Shown here piece after piece: positions 16,260 through 24,676 of a stretch of DNA of 32,485 nt (the stretch's first letter is position 1; every line of letters begins with the position of its first letter). A model generated the notes under the pieces. It saw only the letters and a list, made by a program, of their open reading frames with translations, was not told the DNA's origin and made no database searches. The position numbers were made by a program, and so were the translations under genes. The DNA is taken from positions 1 to 32,485 of the forward strand of contig JAUIJO010000003.1 in NCBI GenBank assembly GCA_030431185.1. The letters run 5' to 3'. The DNA is from Gammaproteobacteria bacterium (GTDB lineage Bacteria > Pseudomonadota > Gammaproteobacteria > Xanthomonadales > Xanthomonadaceae).

Positions 16260-18398
16260 CTATTGCTGCAGCAGGGCGAGGAACTCATTGCCGGGCATGG
16301 GATGGCCCAGCCAGTACCCCTGGGCCTGGTCGCAGCCCCGTTCGCGCAGCAGGGCGTACTGGCCGGCCTTCTCCACGCCCTCCGCGATCACGGTGATGCC
16401 CAGCGAATGTGCCATGGCGATGATGGCGCTGGTCAAGGCCAGGTCGTCGGGGTCGCGCAGGATGTCGGCGATGAAGCTGCGATCGATCTTCACCCCGTCC
16501 ACCGGGACCCGGCGCAGGTGGCTCAGGCCGGAGAAGCCGGTGCCGAAATCATCGAGCAGCACCTTGACGCCCGTGGCGCGCAGGCGTGCCAGCTCGTCGC
16601 TGACATGGGCCTCGTCGCCGATGACGGCGGTCTCGGTCAGCTCCAGGTGCAGGCGACCGGGCTCGAGACCGGTTTCCCGCAGGCAGGACGCGACCACCTC
16701 GGCCAGCGCCCCGCCGCTGCGCAGCTGGCGCGGGGATACGTTCACGGCGACCGACAAGGGCTCGCCGCCGGGATGCAGCTGCTGCCAGCGCACGGCATCG
16801 GTGCAGGCGGTATGCAGCACCTTGGGGCCCAGGACTTCGATCAGGCCGCTCTGCTCGGCCACGTCGATGAACACCGACGGCGCCACCTGGCCGTGCTTGG
16901 GGTGGTTCCAGCGCAGCAGCGCTTCGGCCCCCACCATGACGCGATCCGACAGCCGGTACACGGGCTGGTAGACCAGGCTGAGCTCGCCCCGGTCCCAGGC
17001 GCCGCGCAACTCGTGCTCCAGGTTGACGCGACGCTCCACCGCCAGGTCCATGGCGCGGCTGTAGAAGCGATAGCAGTTCTTGCCGGCGACTTTCGCCTGG
17101 TACATCGCGATGTCGCCATTCTTCATGAGCGACGCCGCGGTCGAGGCATCCTCGGGGAACATGGTGATGCCGATCGAGGTGCCCAGGAACACCTGTCGCT
17201 CATGGACCAGCATCGGCAGCCCCAGGGTCTCGACCAGCGCCTCGGCCAGGCCCATGGCGATCTCCCGGACGTCGCGGGCGTCCCTGCTGGACGCCTGGAC
17301 CAGGATCACGAACTCGTCGCCGCCGAAACGGGCCAGCAGGGCGTTGTCGCCCGCATGGAGCGCTATGGCATCGCGGATGCGCGCCGAGCACTGCACCAGC
17401 ACGTCGTCGCCGGCGTCGTGGCCCAGCGTGTCGTTGACCCGCTTGAAATCGTCGATGTCGGCGAACAGCAGCGCGAGTTGCTGGCCATCGCCGCGCATCT
17501 GCAGCAGCTGCTCGTCCAGCGCCTCGCGAAACGCCAGGCGATTGGAGAGCCCGGTCAGTGCATCGGTGTAGGCCATGCGCCGGATGTCGCGGTCGTGCCG
17601 CGCCACGCTTTCGCTCATGCGGCTGAACGCGCGCAGCAGTTCGCCGATCTCGTCGCGGCGACGACTGGTCGGCAGGTCCAGTTCGAAACGACCGGCCTCG
17701 ATCTGTCGCGCGGAGTCGGCCAACTGGCGTATCGGGCGCACCAGCCAGCGCTGGATCAGCCACAGCACCAGCAGGCCGATGATCACCAGGCTCCCGGTGA
17801 CCAGTCCCACCCAGAGCAGCTGCCGGTGCCCCAGCACCCCCAGGCGCTGGCGCATCTCGGCCACGGCCCGCTCCTGGAAGCCACGGGCGACGGCCAGGTC
17901 GAAGCCCATCCGCACGCCGCCCAAGCGCTCGTTGCCGATCATGATCGGCATCGACACGTCCATCACGTTCTCGTTGAACAGGGTCAGCATGGTGGTGGAC
18001 GCCGCCACTTCGTCGGCGAACTCGTCGTCCATGCGCTTGCCGTAGCTGGGGATCGCCTCGCTGCCGTCGTGGATGATCGTGCCCGCGTCGTCGTAGACCA
18101 GGACATAGCGCGCGTCGGGCTGCCGCAGGGCGGCCGCGGTGAGTTCGCCGATCGCGTCGAGGTCGAAGTAGTACAAGGGATTGGTCAGCGATTCGGCCAA
18201 CTGGTTGACCATGCCCTCGCCGCGCCGGTTGAGGCTGTTGCTCACCACGCCCTGCATCGCGTCGCGGGTGACGTCCACGACGTCGCCCTGCATCTGCTCC
18301 TCGCGCTTGAGCATGAGCGCCATCATCAACAGCATCACCATCAATGCCGCCGTCATCAGCAGCAGGAATCTCGACCGAAGCCCTCCGCTCAGCTTCAT
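16260..18398 (-). CDS. Membrane GGDEF-EAL protein (bifunctional c-di-GMP enzyme candidate)
   Basis: Encodes 712 residues. Membrane helix 1 (about 9-30), a periplasmic sensor region (~31-193), helix 2 (194-218), HAMP (219-272), GGDEF domain with intact GGDEF at 359-363, and EAL domain with EALL at 492-495. The cyclase inhibitory site RxxD is absent (GDNA at that place), so product feedback is not expected. EAL catalytic residues are all visible: NVSPRQL, ELTE, DDFGTG, KIDRSF, AEGVE. Both cyclase and phosphodiesterase activities are therefore possible. The start ATG overlaps the stop of the PhnD-like gene as ATGA. A periplasmic binding protein made from the same operon probably signals through the periplasmic region. 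Confidence 0.93.
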   Translation of the reverse strand: MKLSGGLRSRFLLLMTAALMVMLLMMALMLKREEQMQGDVVDVTRDAMQGVVSNSLNRRGEGMVNQLAESLTNPLYYFDLDAIGELTAAALRQPDARYVLVYDDAGTIIHDGSEAIPSYGKRMDDEFADEVAASTTMLTLFNENVMDVSMPIMIGNERLGGVRMGFDLAVARGFQERAVAEMRQRLGVLGHRQLLWVGLVTGSLVIIGLLVLWLIQRWLVRPIRQLADSARQIEAGRFELDLPTSRRRDEIGELLRAFSRMSESVARHDRDIRRMAYTDALTGLSNRLAFREALDEQLLQMRGDGQQLALLFADIDDFKRVNDTLGHDAGDDVLVQCSARIRDAIALHAGDNALLARFGGDEFVILVQASSRDARDVREIAMGLAEALVETLGLPMLVHERQVFLGTSIGITMFPEDASTAASLMKNGDIAMYQAKVAGKNCYRFYSRAMDLAVERRVNLEHELRGAWDRGELSLVYQPVYRLSDRVMVGAEALLRWNHPKHGQVAPSVFIDVAEQSGLIEVLGPKVLHTACTDAVRWQQLHPGGEPLSVAVNVSPRQLRSGGALAEVVASCLRETGLEPGRLHLELTETAVIGDEAHVSDELARLRATGVKVLLDDFGTGFSGLSHLRRVPVDGVKIDRSFIADILRDPDDLALTSAIIAMAHSLGITVIAEGVEKAGQYALLRERGCDQAQGYWLGHPMPGNEFLALLQQ

Positions 18399-19348
18399 TC
18401 GACCTCCGCCCTGACGCGCTGGACGCCTTCGCCGATCCGGTCGAGCGCATGCATCGAGACGTCGTCGATGGGCAGGAACCGGGTCGTGCCGAAGAACTCC
18501 CGCAGGGCGGCGGATGCTTCGGGGTCCTCGGACGCGCCCACCAGGACTTCACGCAGGCGCTCACGCACCGCCGGGGCCATGTTCGGCTGCACCAGCTCGA
18601 GGGCACGCGGGAACTCCGGCGTGTCGCCGATGATCACCAGGTCCGGCTTGAAGGCCTCCGGGACGCGGTTCGGGTTCTCCCAGTCGAGGTTGCTCATCAC
18701 GCCCACGTCGACCAGGCGCTTGTGGACCCAGGTGGCGATGTTGAGTTCCGAGCGTGCGAACAGGTAGCCGACGGCGTCGGGCCCGGCATGGTCCAGCGGC
18801 GAGAGCAGCACGTCCAGCGGCATGCCGCGGTCCAGCAGCGCGGCGGCGGGCACGAAGTACGCACTGGTGGAGGAAGGACGCTGGAACGCCACGCTATGCC
18901 CCCGGATGTCGTCCAGCGACTCGATGCCGCTGTCGCGACGGGCGAAGAACACGCTGTGGTAGTGGCTGCTGCCACCGCGCTCGGTCAGCAGGAGCGGCCG
19001 GGCGCCACCGCGGTCGCGCATCAGCAGGGCCGTGCCGGTGGTTTCGGTGATCCAGTCCACCCGGCCCCGGCGCAGGTAACTGGCCATCTGCTGCGGGTCC
19101 TTGGCCATCAGGATGCGTCCCTCGCGGATGCCCACGTCGGCCATCCGCGGCACGACATAGTCCAGGAGGGGCTTGAGCTGCTCGTAGTGCGACTTGGGAT
19201 CGTCGCTGATCCGCCCCAGCACCAGCACCCCGGACTCGGCATGGTTCGCCGCGACCGTGCGCTCCCCGGCACGCCCCTCGACGGACACCACCAGGACCAG
19301 CATCAGTAGGGCTCGGCAGCACAGGCGCAGGATCAAGGGCGGTGACAC
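18395..19348 (-). CDS. PhnD-like periplasmic substrate-binding protein
   Basis: Encodes 317 residues from a GTG start (a TTG at 19336 is an alternative). The hydrophobic signal peptide runs to about residue 28. The mature part fits the phosphate/phosphonate-type PhnD fold: VLVLGRISDDPKSHYEQLKPLLDYV, then RRGRVDWITETTGTALLM, the hallmark FQRPSSTSAYFVPAAALLDRG (residues ~150-175), and a C-terminal GEGVQRV helix. No ABC permease or ATPase gene is nearby. The stop overlaps the GGDEF-EAL start, so this protein is more likely a sensor module for that enzyme than a nutrient importer. The ligand is unknown: this fold binds phosphonates, phosphite, and other small anions. Confidence 0.85.
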   Translation of the reverse strand: MSPPLILRLCCRALLMLVLVVSVEGRAGERTVAANHAESGVLVLGRISDDPKSHYEQLKPLLDYVVPRMADVGIREGRILMAKDPQQMASYLRRGRVDWITETTGTALLMRDRGGARPLLLTERGGSSHYHSVFFARRDSGIESLDDIRGHSVAFQRPSSTSAYFVPAAALLDRGMPLDVLLSPLDHAGPDAVGYLFARSELNIATWVHKRLVDVGVMSNLDWENPNRVPEAFKPDLVIIGDTPEFPRALELVQPNMAPAVRERLREVLVGASEDPEASAALREFFGTTRFLPIDDVSMHALDRIGEGVQRVRAEVE

Positions 19349-19442
19349 TCCGGCGATTTCTCCAGCCAGACTAATCCAAAGCCGGGGGTGCGGCTATCGG
19401 CATCTGCCGATTCGTCGGGAACTGCGACTGCGGGCACACGCC

Positions 19443-20243
19443 CTACCCGCCGTCCGCCGAGCGTCCCGCCAGCATCGCCATGCGCTCGACGTCGGCCAGG
19501 ACGCCGCGCAGCAGGCGGACCTCGCGGCTGTCCAGGCCGGCCTTGAGGAACAGGCGCCGGAACTTGCGCAGGGCGGACTCGGGCGCCCTGCCCTTGTGGA
19601 AATCGATCGCCTCCAGGGCATCGCCCAACTGGCCGAAGAAACCTTCCAGTTCCGAATGCGATGCGGGCGATTCCGCCCTGCCCGGCGCCGACGCCGACGC
19701 CGACGCCGGCGCCGGGCCCGGGTCGCCCACCAGCACCGCCAGCCGGAGCTCGTAGGCGAGGACCTGGACCGCCATGGCCAGGTTGAGCGAGCTGTACTCC
19801 GGGTTGGCCGGGATATGCACCGCCGCATGGCACAACTGGAGTTCCTCGTTGTCCAGGCCGGTCCGTTCGCGGCCGAACACCAGCGCCACCTCGCCCCCCC
19901 CGGTCGCCGCCTCCAGCGCACGCGAGGCCGCGTCGCGCGGAAGCAGTTCGTCCAGCGCGATCCGCCGGCTGCGCGCCGTGCACCCCAGTACCAGGCGGCA
20001 GTCCGCCACCGCCTCGGCCAGGGTCCCGCAGGTCCGGGCCGATGCCAGCACGTCGTCCGCCCCGGCCGCCAGGGCCTCGGACTCGCGGTCGGGGGCTTTC
20101 TCGGGCGCCACCAGCACCAGCCGGTCCAGGCCCATGGTCTTCATGGCCCGCGCGGCGGAGCCGATGTTGCCCGGATGCTGGGTCCCCACCAGGACGATGC
20201 GCAGGCGGTTGGTGATCGGTTCAGTTGTCGAATGGGTCGTCAT
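19443..20243 (-). CDS. trmJ: tRNA (cytidine/uridine-2'-O)-methyltransferase TrmJ
   Basis: Encodes 266 residues if the ATG at 20243 is used. A TTG at 20252 has a better-spaced GGAG (7 nt) and is a real alternative. The SPOUT methyltransferase core is clear: VLVGTQHPGNIGSAARAMKTMG, LVFGRERTGLDNEEL, and the trefoil-knot IPANPEYSSLNLAMAVQVLAYEL. TrmJ methylates the ribose at position 32 of the tRNA anticodon loop. Between the catalytic domain and the C-terminal helical part is a low-complexity linker PAPASASASAPG encoded by a GCCGAC-type hexamer repeat. The gene is divergent from suhB. Confidence 0.9.
   Translation of the reverse strand: MTTHSTTEPITNRLRIVLVGTQHPGNIGSAARAMKTMGLDRLVLVAPEKAPDRESEALAAGADDVLASARTCGTLAEAVADCRLVLGCTARSRRIALDELLPRDAASRALEAATGGGEVALVFGRERTGLDNEELQLCHAAVHIPANPEYSSLNLAMAVQVLAYELRLAVLVGDPGPAPASASASAPGRAESPASHSELEGFFGQLGDALEAIDFHKGRAPESALRKFRRLFLKAGLDSREVRLLRGVLADVERMAMLAGRSADGG
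19681..19714. repeat. Hexamer microsatellite inside trmJ
   Basis: Tandem GCCGAC units (three exact plus degenerate flanking ones) code for an Ala-Ser linker in TrmJ. Each change of one unit would alter two residues without breaking the frame. Confidence 0.7.
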
Positions 20244-20252
20244 CGCCGTCAA

Positions 20253-20261
20253 TGGTAAACT
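20253..20261 (+). promoter_or_regulatory. Possible extended -10 for suhB
   Basis: TGGTAAACT fits TGnTATAAT with two mismatches. It lies at the divergent trmJ-suhB junction and would give a suhB leader of about 105 nt containing the boxA-like site. Confidence 0.28.
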
Positions 20262-20299
20262 CCGCGCCCCGGCCGCGCTCGCGTCGTGTCATGCCGGGA

Positions 20300-20310
20300 T
20301 GCTCTTTTAC
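20300..20310 (+). promoter_or_regulatory. boxA-like Nus-factor site in suhB leader
   Basis: TGCTCTTTTAC differs from the E. coli rRNA boxA (TGCTCTTTAAC) at one position. boxA RNA binds NusB-NusE, and SuhB itself is part of that antitermination complex. In E. coli, suhB is reported to be repressed through a boxA in its own leader. The site is on the sense strand, 62 nt before the suhB ATG, and is followed by CCTCC, which could pair with the suhB ribosome binding site GAGG (20359-20362). Confidence 0.55.
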
Positions 20311-20372
20311 CTCCTTCCAGTCCGGCCGGCGAACCGCCGCGCCCCCCCTCTTTCGCCCGAGGCCGCACCGCC

Positions 20373-21191
20373 ATGCAGAAACCCGCCGTCACCCTCATGG
20401 TCAAGGCCGCCCGTGCCGCCGGCAACGTGCTGCTGCGCCACATGCACCGCCTGGACGCGATCAACGTGGTCGAGAAGGACCGCATGGACTACGCCTCGGA
20501 AGTCGACGAAGAGGCCGAGAAGGTCGTCATCAAGGAGCTTCGCCGCGCCCATCCGGACTACGCCTTCCTGGGCGAGGAGACCGGGAGCGCGGGCAAGAGC
20601 CGCTTCACCTGGGTCATCGACCCCCTCGACGGCACCAGCAACTACCTCCGGGGATTCCCGCACTTCTGCGTCTCGATCGCGCTGGTCGAGAACGGCGAGC
20701 CCATCCATGGCGTGATCTTCGACCCGATCCGCAACGACCTGTTCACCGTCAGCAAGGGCAGCGGCACCCAGCTCAACGGCAAGCGCGTGCGGGTGGCCGA
20801 GCGCAAGACGCTCGAGGGCACCCTGCTGGTCACCGGCTTCCCGCCCCGCGAGCGCAGCCGCGCCAGCGCCCAGCTCAAGACGCTCGACAACCTGCTGCTG
20901 GAAGCCGAGGACGTCCGCCGCACCGGTTCGGCCGCGCTGGACCTGGCCTACGTCGCCTGCGGACGCGCCGATGCCTATTTCGAGGCCGGCGTGAAGCCCT
21001 GGGACATCGCCGCCGGCGCCCTGATGGTGCGCGAGGCCGGTGGCAAGGTCTGCGACTTCAAAGGACGTCCCAGCGGACCGATGGATGCCCGCGGCATCGC
21101 GCCGCGTGCGCTGGTGGCCGCCAACCTCAAGGTCTGCGAACTGCTGCAGAAGAAGATCGTCGACACCGGCTACGCCGCGGCATTCGACTGA
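20373..21191 (+). CDS. suhB: SuhB, inositol monophosphatase family / Nus-complex factor
   Basis: Encodes 272 residues from ATG 20373 (weak GAGG 10 nt upstream); the in-frame ATG at 20286 adds a Pro-rich stretch without homology. Metal-site motifs are complete: GEET (Glu68/69), WVIDPLDGTSN (Asp83, Asp86), and KPWDIAAG (Asp211). The RRTGSAALDLAYVACGRADAYFE segment is a family hallmark. In E. coli SuhB hydrolyses inositol phosphates in vitro but also works in rRNA transcription antitermination with NusA, NusB, NusE and NusG. A boxA-like site in the leader supports the second role here. It is followed by a repeat-flanked terminator shared with secF. Confidence 0.94.
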   Translation: MQKPAVTLMVKAARAAGNVLLRHMHRLDAINVVEKDRMDYASEVDEEAEKVVIKELRRAHPDYAFLGEETGSAGKSRFTWVIDPLDGTSNYLRGFPHFCVSIALVENGEPIHGVIFDPIRNDLFTVSKGSGTQLNGKRVRVAERKTLEGTLLVTGFPPRERSRASAQLKTLDNLLLEAEDVRRTGSAALDLAYVACGRADAYFEAGVKPWDIAAGALMVREAGGKVCDFKGRPSGPMDARGIAPRALVAANLKVCELLQKKIVDTGYAAAFD

Positions 21192-21196
21192 GGGGT

Positions 21197-21238
21197 GGTG
21201 ATTGGTGATTGGTGATTGGTGATTGGTGATTGGTGATT
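21197..21238 (+). repeat. Tandem heptamer repeat GGTGATT x6
   Basis: Six exact head-to-tail copies start 6 nt after the suhB stop. Inverted copies (AATCACC at 21293, 21314 and 21321, and an imperfect one at 21307) lie on the far side of the terminator, making a nested inverted repeat. Confidence 0.9.
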
Positions 21239-21254
21239 TTTTATCAGGGTAAAG

Positions 21255-21290
21255 AGAAAGGCCGCGGAATCCGCGGCCTTTCTGCTTTCT
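21255..21290. terminator. Bidirectional terminator between suhB and secF
   Basis: A 13-bp perfect stem (21255-21267 with 21271-21283), AAT loop, with T-rich sequence on both outgoing strands. It serves the convergent suhB and secF genes. Confidence 0.88.
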
Positions 21291-21332
21291 CAAATCACCG
21301 ATATCCAATCACGAATCACCAATCACCACCCA

Positions 21333-22292
21333 TCACGGCCGCCGCGCCAGGGCCTCCTCGTCGCGGGCCTTGGGCATCAGGTCCTGCTTGGTGACCTTCA
21401 ACGGTCCGATGGTCAGCAGGGTGCTGGCGACGAAGATCGACGACAGGGTACCGATCACCGCGCCGATCAGCATGGACTCGGCCAGGCCGCGCAGGGAGCC
21501 GCCGCCGTAGAGGTACAGGGCCAGCATCGTCAGGATCGCCACGAACGAGGTGATGACCGTACGCGAAAGGGTCTGGTTGATGGCGGCGTTGATGATGCCG
21601 ATGGCGTCGCCGCGCATGGAGCGGAAGTTCTCGCGGATACGGTCGAACACGACGATGGTGTCGTTGATCGAGAAGCCCATCACCGACAGGATGCCGGCCA
21701 GCACGGTCAGGTCGAACTCGTGCCCCGTGATCGCGAACCAGCCCGCCACGGCGATCACGTCGTGCAGGGTGGTCACGGTCGCGGCGACGGCGAACTTCTT
21801 CTCGAAGCGGAACGAGATGTAGATCATGAAGCCGACGACGACGAAGATCAGCGCCCAGATGCCGTTGATGGCGATCTCCTTGCCGACCTGCGGGCCGACG
21901 AAGTCGCTCTTCATGACGGTGCCCGGATTGCCCTCTATCGCCAGTGCCTGCTGGATCTCGCGCGCCGTGTTCTGGTCCGCCCCGCCCTCGCCTTCGCCGG
22001 TCCGGGGCTGGACGCGGATCAACAGGTCGTTGCCGTTGCCGAAGGTCTGCACCTGGGCATTGCCATAGCCGGCGCCATCGAGGCGGCTGCGGATGTCGTC
22101 GACGTCGACCGGCTGCTCGAAGCGCAGCTCGGTGACGGTGCCGCCCGTGAAGTCCAGGGCGAAGTTGAAGCCCTTGAACGCGATCGCCCCGAAGGACCCC
22201 AGGACCAACAGCAAGGCGATGGACAACGAGATCCAGCGCAGGCGCATGAAGTCGATCTTGCTGTCATAGGGGAACAGGTTGAATGGTTTCAT
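21333..22292 (-). CDS. secF: Protein translocase subunit SecF
   Basis: Encodes 319 residues starting MKPFNLFPYDSKIDFMRLR. A TTG at 22319 would overlap secD and is rejected. Features: first membrane helix ~20-38, ALDFTGGTVTELRF (the family's DFxGG motif), a periplasmic loop including an Asp/Gly/Glu-rich insertion (GEGEGGADQN), then five helices with the RND-like GFSINDTIVVFDRIREN motif. SecF and SecD form a proton-driven complex that helps pull proteins out of SecYEG on the periplasmic side. Its start is 16 nt after the secD stop, so translation is probably coupled. Ribosome binding site is weak, which is consistent with coupling. Confidence 0.95.
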   Translation of the reverse strand: MKPFNLFPYDSKIDFMRLRWISLSIALLLVLGSFGAIAFKGFNFALDFTGGTVTELRFEQPVDVDDIRSRLDGAGYGNAQVQTFGNGNDLLIRVQPRTGEGEGGADQNTAREIQQALAIEGNPGTVMKSDFVGPQVGKEIAINGIWALIFVVVGFMIYISFRFEKKFAVAATVTTLHDVIAVAGWFAITGHEFDLTVLAGILSVMGFSINDTIVVFDRIRENFRSMRGDAIGIINAAINQTLSRTVITSFVAILTMLALYLYGGGSLRGLAESMLIGAVIGTLSSIFVASTLLTIGPLKVTKQDLMPKARDEEALARRP

Positions 22293-22308
22293 TTCGGAAA
22301 TGTCCCGG

Positions 22309-24174
22309 TCAGATGGCAATGGACTTCAGCTTGCGACGACCGCCATAGATCAGGGTGGCGATGGCGCGGGAAGCCGAGACCGCGGAGTACATGGAGGTGC
22401 CGATGCCGAGGATCAGCGCGACCGCGAAGCCCTTCACCGGGCCGGTGCCGAAGGCGAACAGCGCGACGCCGGCGAGCACGGCGGTGATGTTGGCGTCGGC
22501 GATGGTGCCCACGGCGCGGTCGTAACCCGCCGCGATGGCCGCCTTGGCCGGCAGGCCCGCACGCAGTTCCTCGCGTATTCGTTCGTTGATCAGCACGTTG
22601 GCGTCGACCGAGAAGCCCACCGTCAGCGCGATGCCCGCCATGCCCGGCAGGGTCATCGTGGCGCCGAACCAGGACATCAGCGCGACCAGCATCAACAGGT
22701 TCAGCAGCAGCGCGATGCAGGTGATGACGCCGAACATCCGGTAGTACACCAGGAAGAAGCCCAGGATGAAGATGAAGGAGTACTGGATCGCGGTCATGCC
22801 GCGCTCGACGTTCTCGCGACCCAGGCTCGGGCCGACGATGCGTTCCTCGATGAAGTCCATCGGCGCCGCCAGCGAGCCGGAGCGGAGCAGCAGGGCGAGG
22901 TTCGCCGCTTCCTTGGTGCTGTCCAGCCCGGTGGTCTGGAACTCCTTGCCGAACACGCCATTGATGGTCGCGACCGAGATCACTTCCTCGTCGATCCGGG
23001 TGCTGCGGATCTCCTCGCCGTTGACCACGCGGACCTCGGGCACGCGCTCGATGTAGACCACCGCCATCGGCTTGCCGACGTTCTCGCTGGTGAACTCGAA
23101 CATGCGCTGGCCGCCGGCGCCGTTGAGGCGGACGCTGACCGACGGGGTGCCCGACTGCGGGTCCATGCCCGACGAGGCCGTGACCATCTGGTCGCCCGAG
23201 GCGATCACGCGCTTGCTCAGCAGGATCGGGATGGGCTGGCCGTCTGGGCCGGTCTCCTTGCGGTTGTAGAGCTTGCCTTCGGGCGGCACGATGCCGGTGT
23301 CGCGGGCGCTGACGGCGTCCGCGTCGAGCACCGCGCGCCATTCCAGCGTCGCCGTCGCGCCGAGCACGCGCTTGGCCTGCGCGGTGTCCTGCACGCCGGG
23401 CAGCTGGACCACGATGCGGTCGTCGCCCTGGCGCTGGATGATCGGCTCCGACACGCCCAGCGCATTGATTCGGTTGCGCAGCGTGCCGACGTTCTGTTCG
23501 ATCGCCTCGACCGCCAGCCGTTCGATCTCCGCGTCGCTCATCCGGACCGTGACCGCGCGGCCATCGGCGGAGACCTGCAGGGTGGGCTGGGCGATGATGA
23601 TCGCCTCCCGCGCCTGCTCGGCGGCGCCGGCGTCATTCAGCGTCGCCACCACGGTGTTGCCCGCGCGGCGTTCGACCGACTGGTAGCGGATGCGCTTGTC
23701 GCGCAGCAACACGCGCACGTCCTCGGCCGTCGCCTCCAGGCGCTTGTCGAGCGCGGCCTTCTGGTCGACCTGCATGGTGAAATGCACGCCGCCCTGGAGA
23801 TCCAGGCCCAGCAGCATCGGCTTGCCGCCCAGTTTCTGCAGCCATTCGGGCACGGTGGAGGCCAGGTTGAGCGCGACCACGTAGTCGTTGCCCAGCCCCG
23901 GCCGCAGGGCGTCGGCGGCCTTCACCTGGGCATCGGGATCGGACAGGCGCACCAGCAGGTTGTCGCCATCGATCTCGACCGCCTTCGGCGTCACGCCGGC
24001 GGCTTCCAGGTCGGTTTCGACGCGCCCCTTCAGGGCCTCGTCGACCACCGCGCCGCGGTTGGCGCTGACCTGCACCGAGGGGTCCTGCGGAAAGATGTTC
24101 GGCAGGGCATAGACGGTGCTGACGATCAGGATCAGCAGTAGGAGAACGTATTTCCAGCGCGCGTAAGTCAGCAT
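22309..24174 (-). CDS. secD: Protein translocase subunit SecD
   Basis: Encodes 621 residues, the usual length. The N-terminal helix (7-24) is followed by LGLDLQGGVHFTMQVD (the DLxGG motif), the large periplasmic P1 region with EQNVGTLRNRINALGVSEP and QLPGVQDTAQAKRVLG, then five further membrane helices. The proton-relay Asp is Asp524 in GFSVDANVLINERIREEL. SecD acts with SecF and YajC to drive late export steps using the proton motive force. The gene lies between yajC (58 nt upstream) and secF (16 nt downstream), the normal order. Confidence 0.96.
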   Translation of the reverse strand: MLTYARWKYVLLLLILIVSTVYALPNIFPQDPSVQVSANRGAVVDEALKGRVETDLEAAGVTPKAVEIDGDNLLVRLSDPDAQVKAADALRPGLGNDYVVALNLASTVPEWLQKLGGKPMLLGLDLQGGVHFTMQVDQKAALDKRLEATAEDVRVLLRDKRIRYQSVERRAGNTVVATLNDAGAAEQAREAIIIAQPTLQVSADGRAVTVRMSDAEIERLAVEAIEQNVGTLRNRINALGVSEPIIQRQGDDRIVVQLPGVQDTAQAKRVLGATATLEWRAVLDADAVSARDTGIVPPEGKLYNRKETGPDGQPIPILLSKRVIASGDQMVTASSGMDPQSGTPSVSVRLNGAGGQRMFEFTSENVGKPMAVVYIERVPEVRVVNGEEIRSTRIDEEVISVATINGVFGKEFQTTGLDSTKEAANLALLLRSGSLAAPMDFIEERIVGPSLGRENVERGMTAIQYSFIFILGFFLVYYRMFGVITCIALLLNLLMLVALMSWFGATMTLPGMAGIALTVGFSVDANVLINERIREELRAGLPAKAAIAAGYDRAVGTIADANITAVLAGVALFAFGTGPVKGFAVALILGIGTSMYSAVSASRAIATLIYGGRRKLKSIAI

Positions 24175-24232
24175 CTAAGACATCCTGCGGCGACCGCACC
24201 GGCCGCCCTATCCAGTCGGTTGTGGCGTCGGC

Positions 24233-24571
24233 TCAGGCCGACTTCAAGGTGCCCTTGGGCAGGACGTTCGCGATCGCGCCCTTCTGCACGCGCACCTGCA
24301 CGTTGTCGGCGACCTGGACGGTGATGAAGCTCTCGCCGATGTCGGCGATGGTGCCGGCGAGGCCGCCGTTGGTGATCACTTCGTCGCCCTTGGAGAGCTT
24401 CTCCAGCATGGCGCGGTGTTCCTTCTGGCGCTTCATCTGGGGGCGGATCATCAGGAAGTACATGATCGCGATCAGGGCGATCGGGAACAGCAGCTGCATG
24501 CCCATGCCGCCACTGGCAGCCGGGGCGCTCTGGGCGTATGCGGGCGAAATCAGGAGGTCGAGCAGGTTCAT
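24233..24571 (-). CDS. yajC: Sec translocase accessory protein YajC
   Basis: Encodes 112 residues from ATG 24571, which has AGGA 8 nt upstream; ATG 24580 adds three residues and has no spaced ribosome binding site. One membrane helix (LLFPIALIAIMYFLMIRPQMKRQKEH, the YajC signature) is followed by a small cytoplasmic domain with GDEVITNGGLAGTI. A short Ala/Ser/Gly-rich segment precedes the helix. YajC binds the SecDF complex. It is the third gene of the queA-tgt-yajC-secD-secF run. Confidence 0.94.
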   Translation of the reverse strand: MNLLDLLISPAYAQSAPAASGGMGMQLLFPIALIAIMYFLMIRPQMKRQKEHRAMLEKLSKGDEVITNGGLAGTIADIGESFITVQVADNVQVRVQKGAIANVLPKGTLKSA

Positions 24572-24676
24572 CAGGGGCATCCTGGGTCGAAATCAACGGG
24601 AGATTATGGCACGAGCGGGCCGGGCACCGGGGCGCGGGACCGGACGGGCCGGCGCCCGCGCCGCGGGGCCGCCGGC

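Noticed and set aside
16263..18767. 834-codon plus-strand ORF opposite the GGDEF-EAL gene
   Set aside because: His/Gln/Arg/Ala-rich product without domains. The opposite strand encodes a complete multi-domain enzyme.
20221..20292. 23-codon minus-strand ORF overlapping the trmJ start, with AAGGAGG upstream
   Set aside because: The Shine-Dalgarno-like sequence is 17 nt from the ATG, too far. It is simply the complement of CCTCCTT in the suhB leader, and the peptide has no recognisable features.
21197..21327. Repeat array considered as a CRISPR
   Set aside because: Units are 7 bp, head to tail without spacers, and there are no cas genes.
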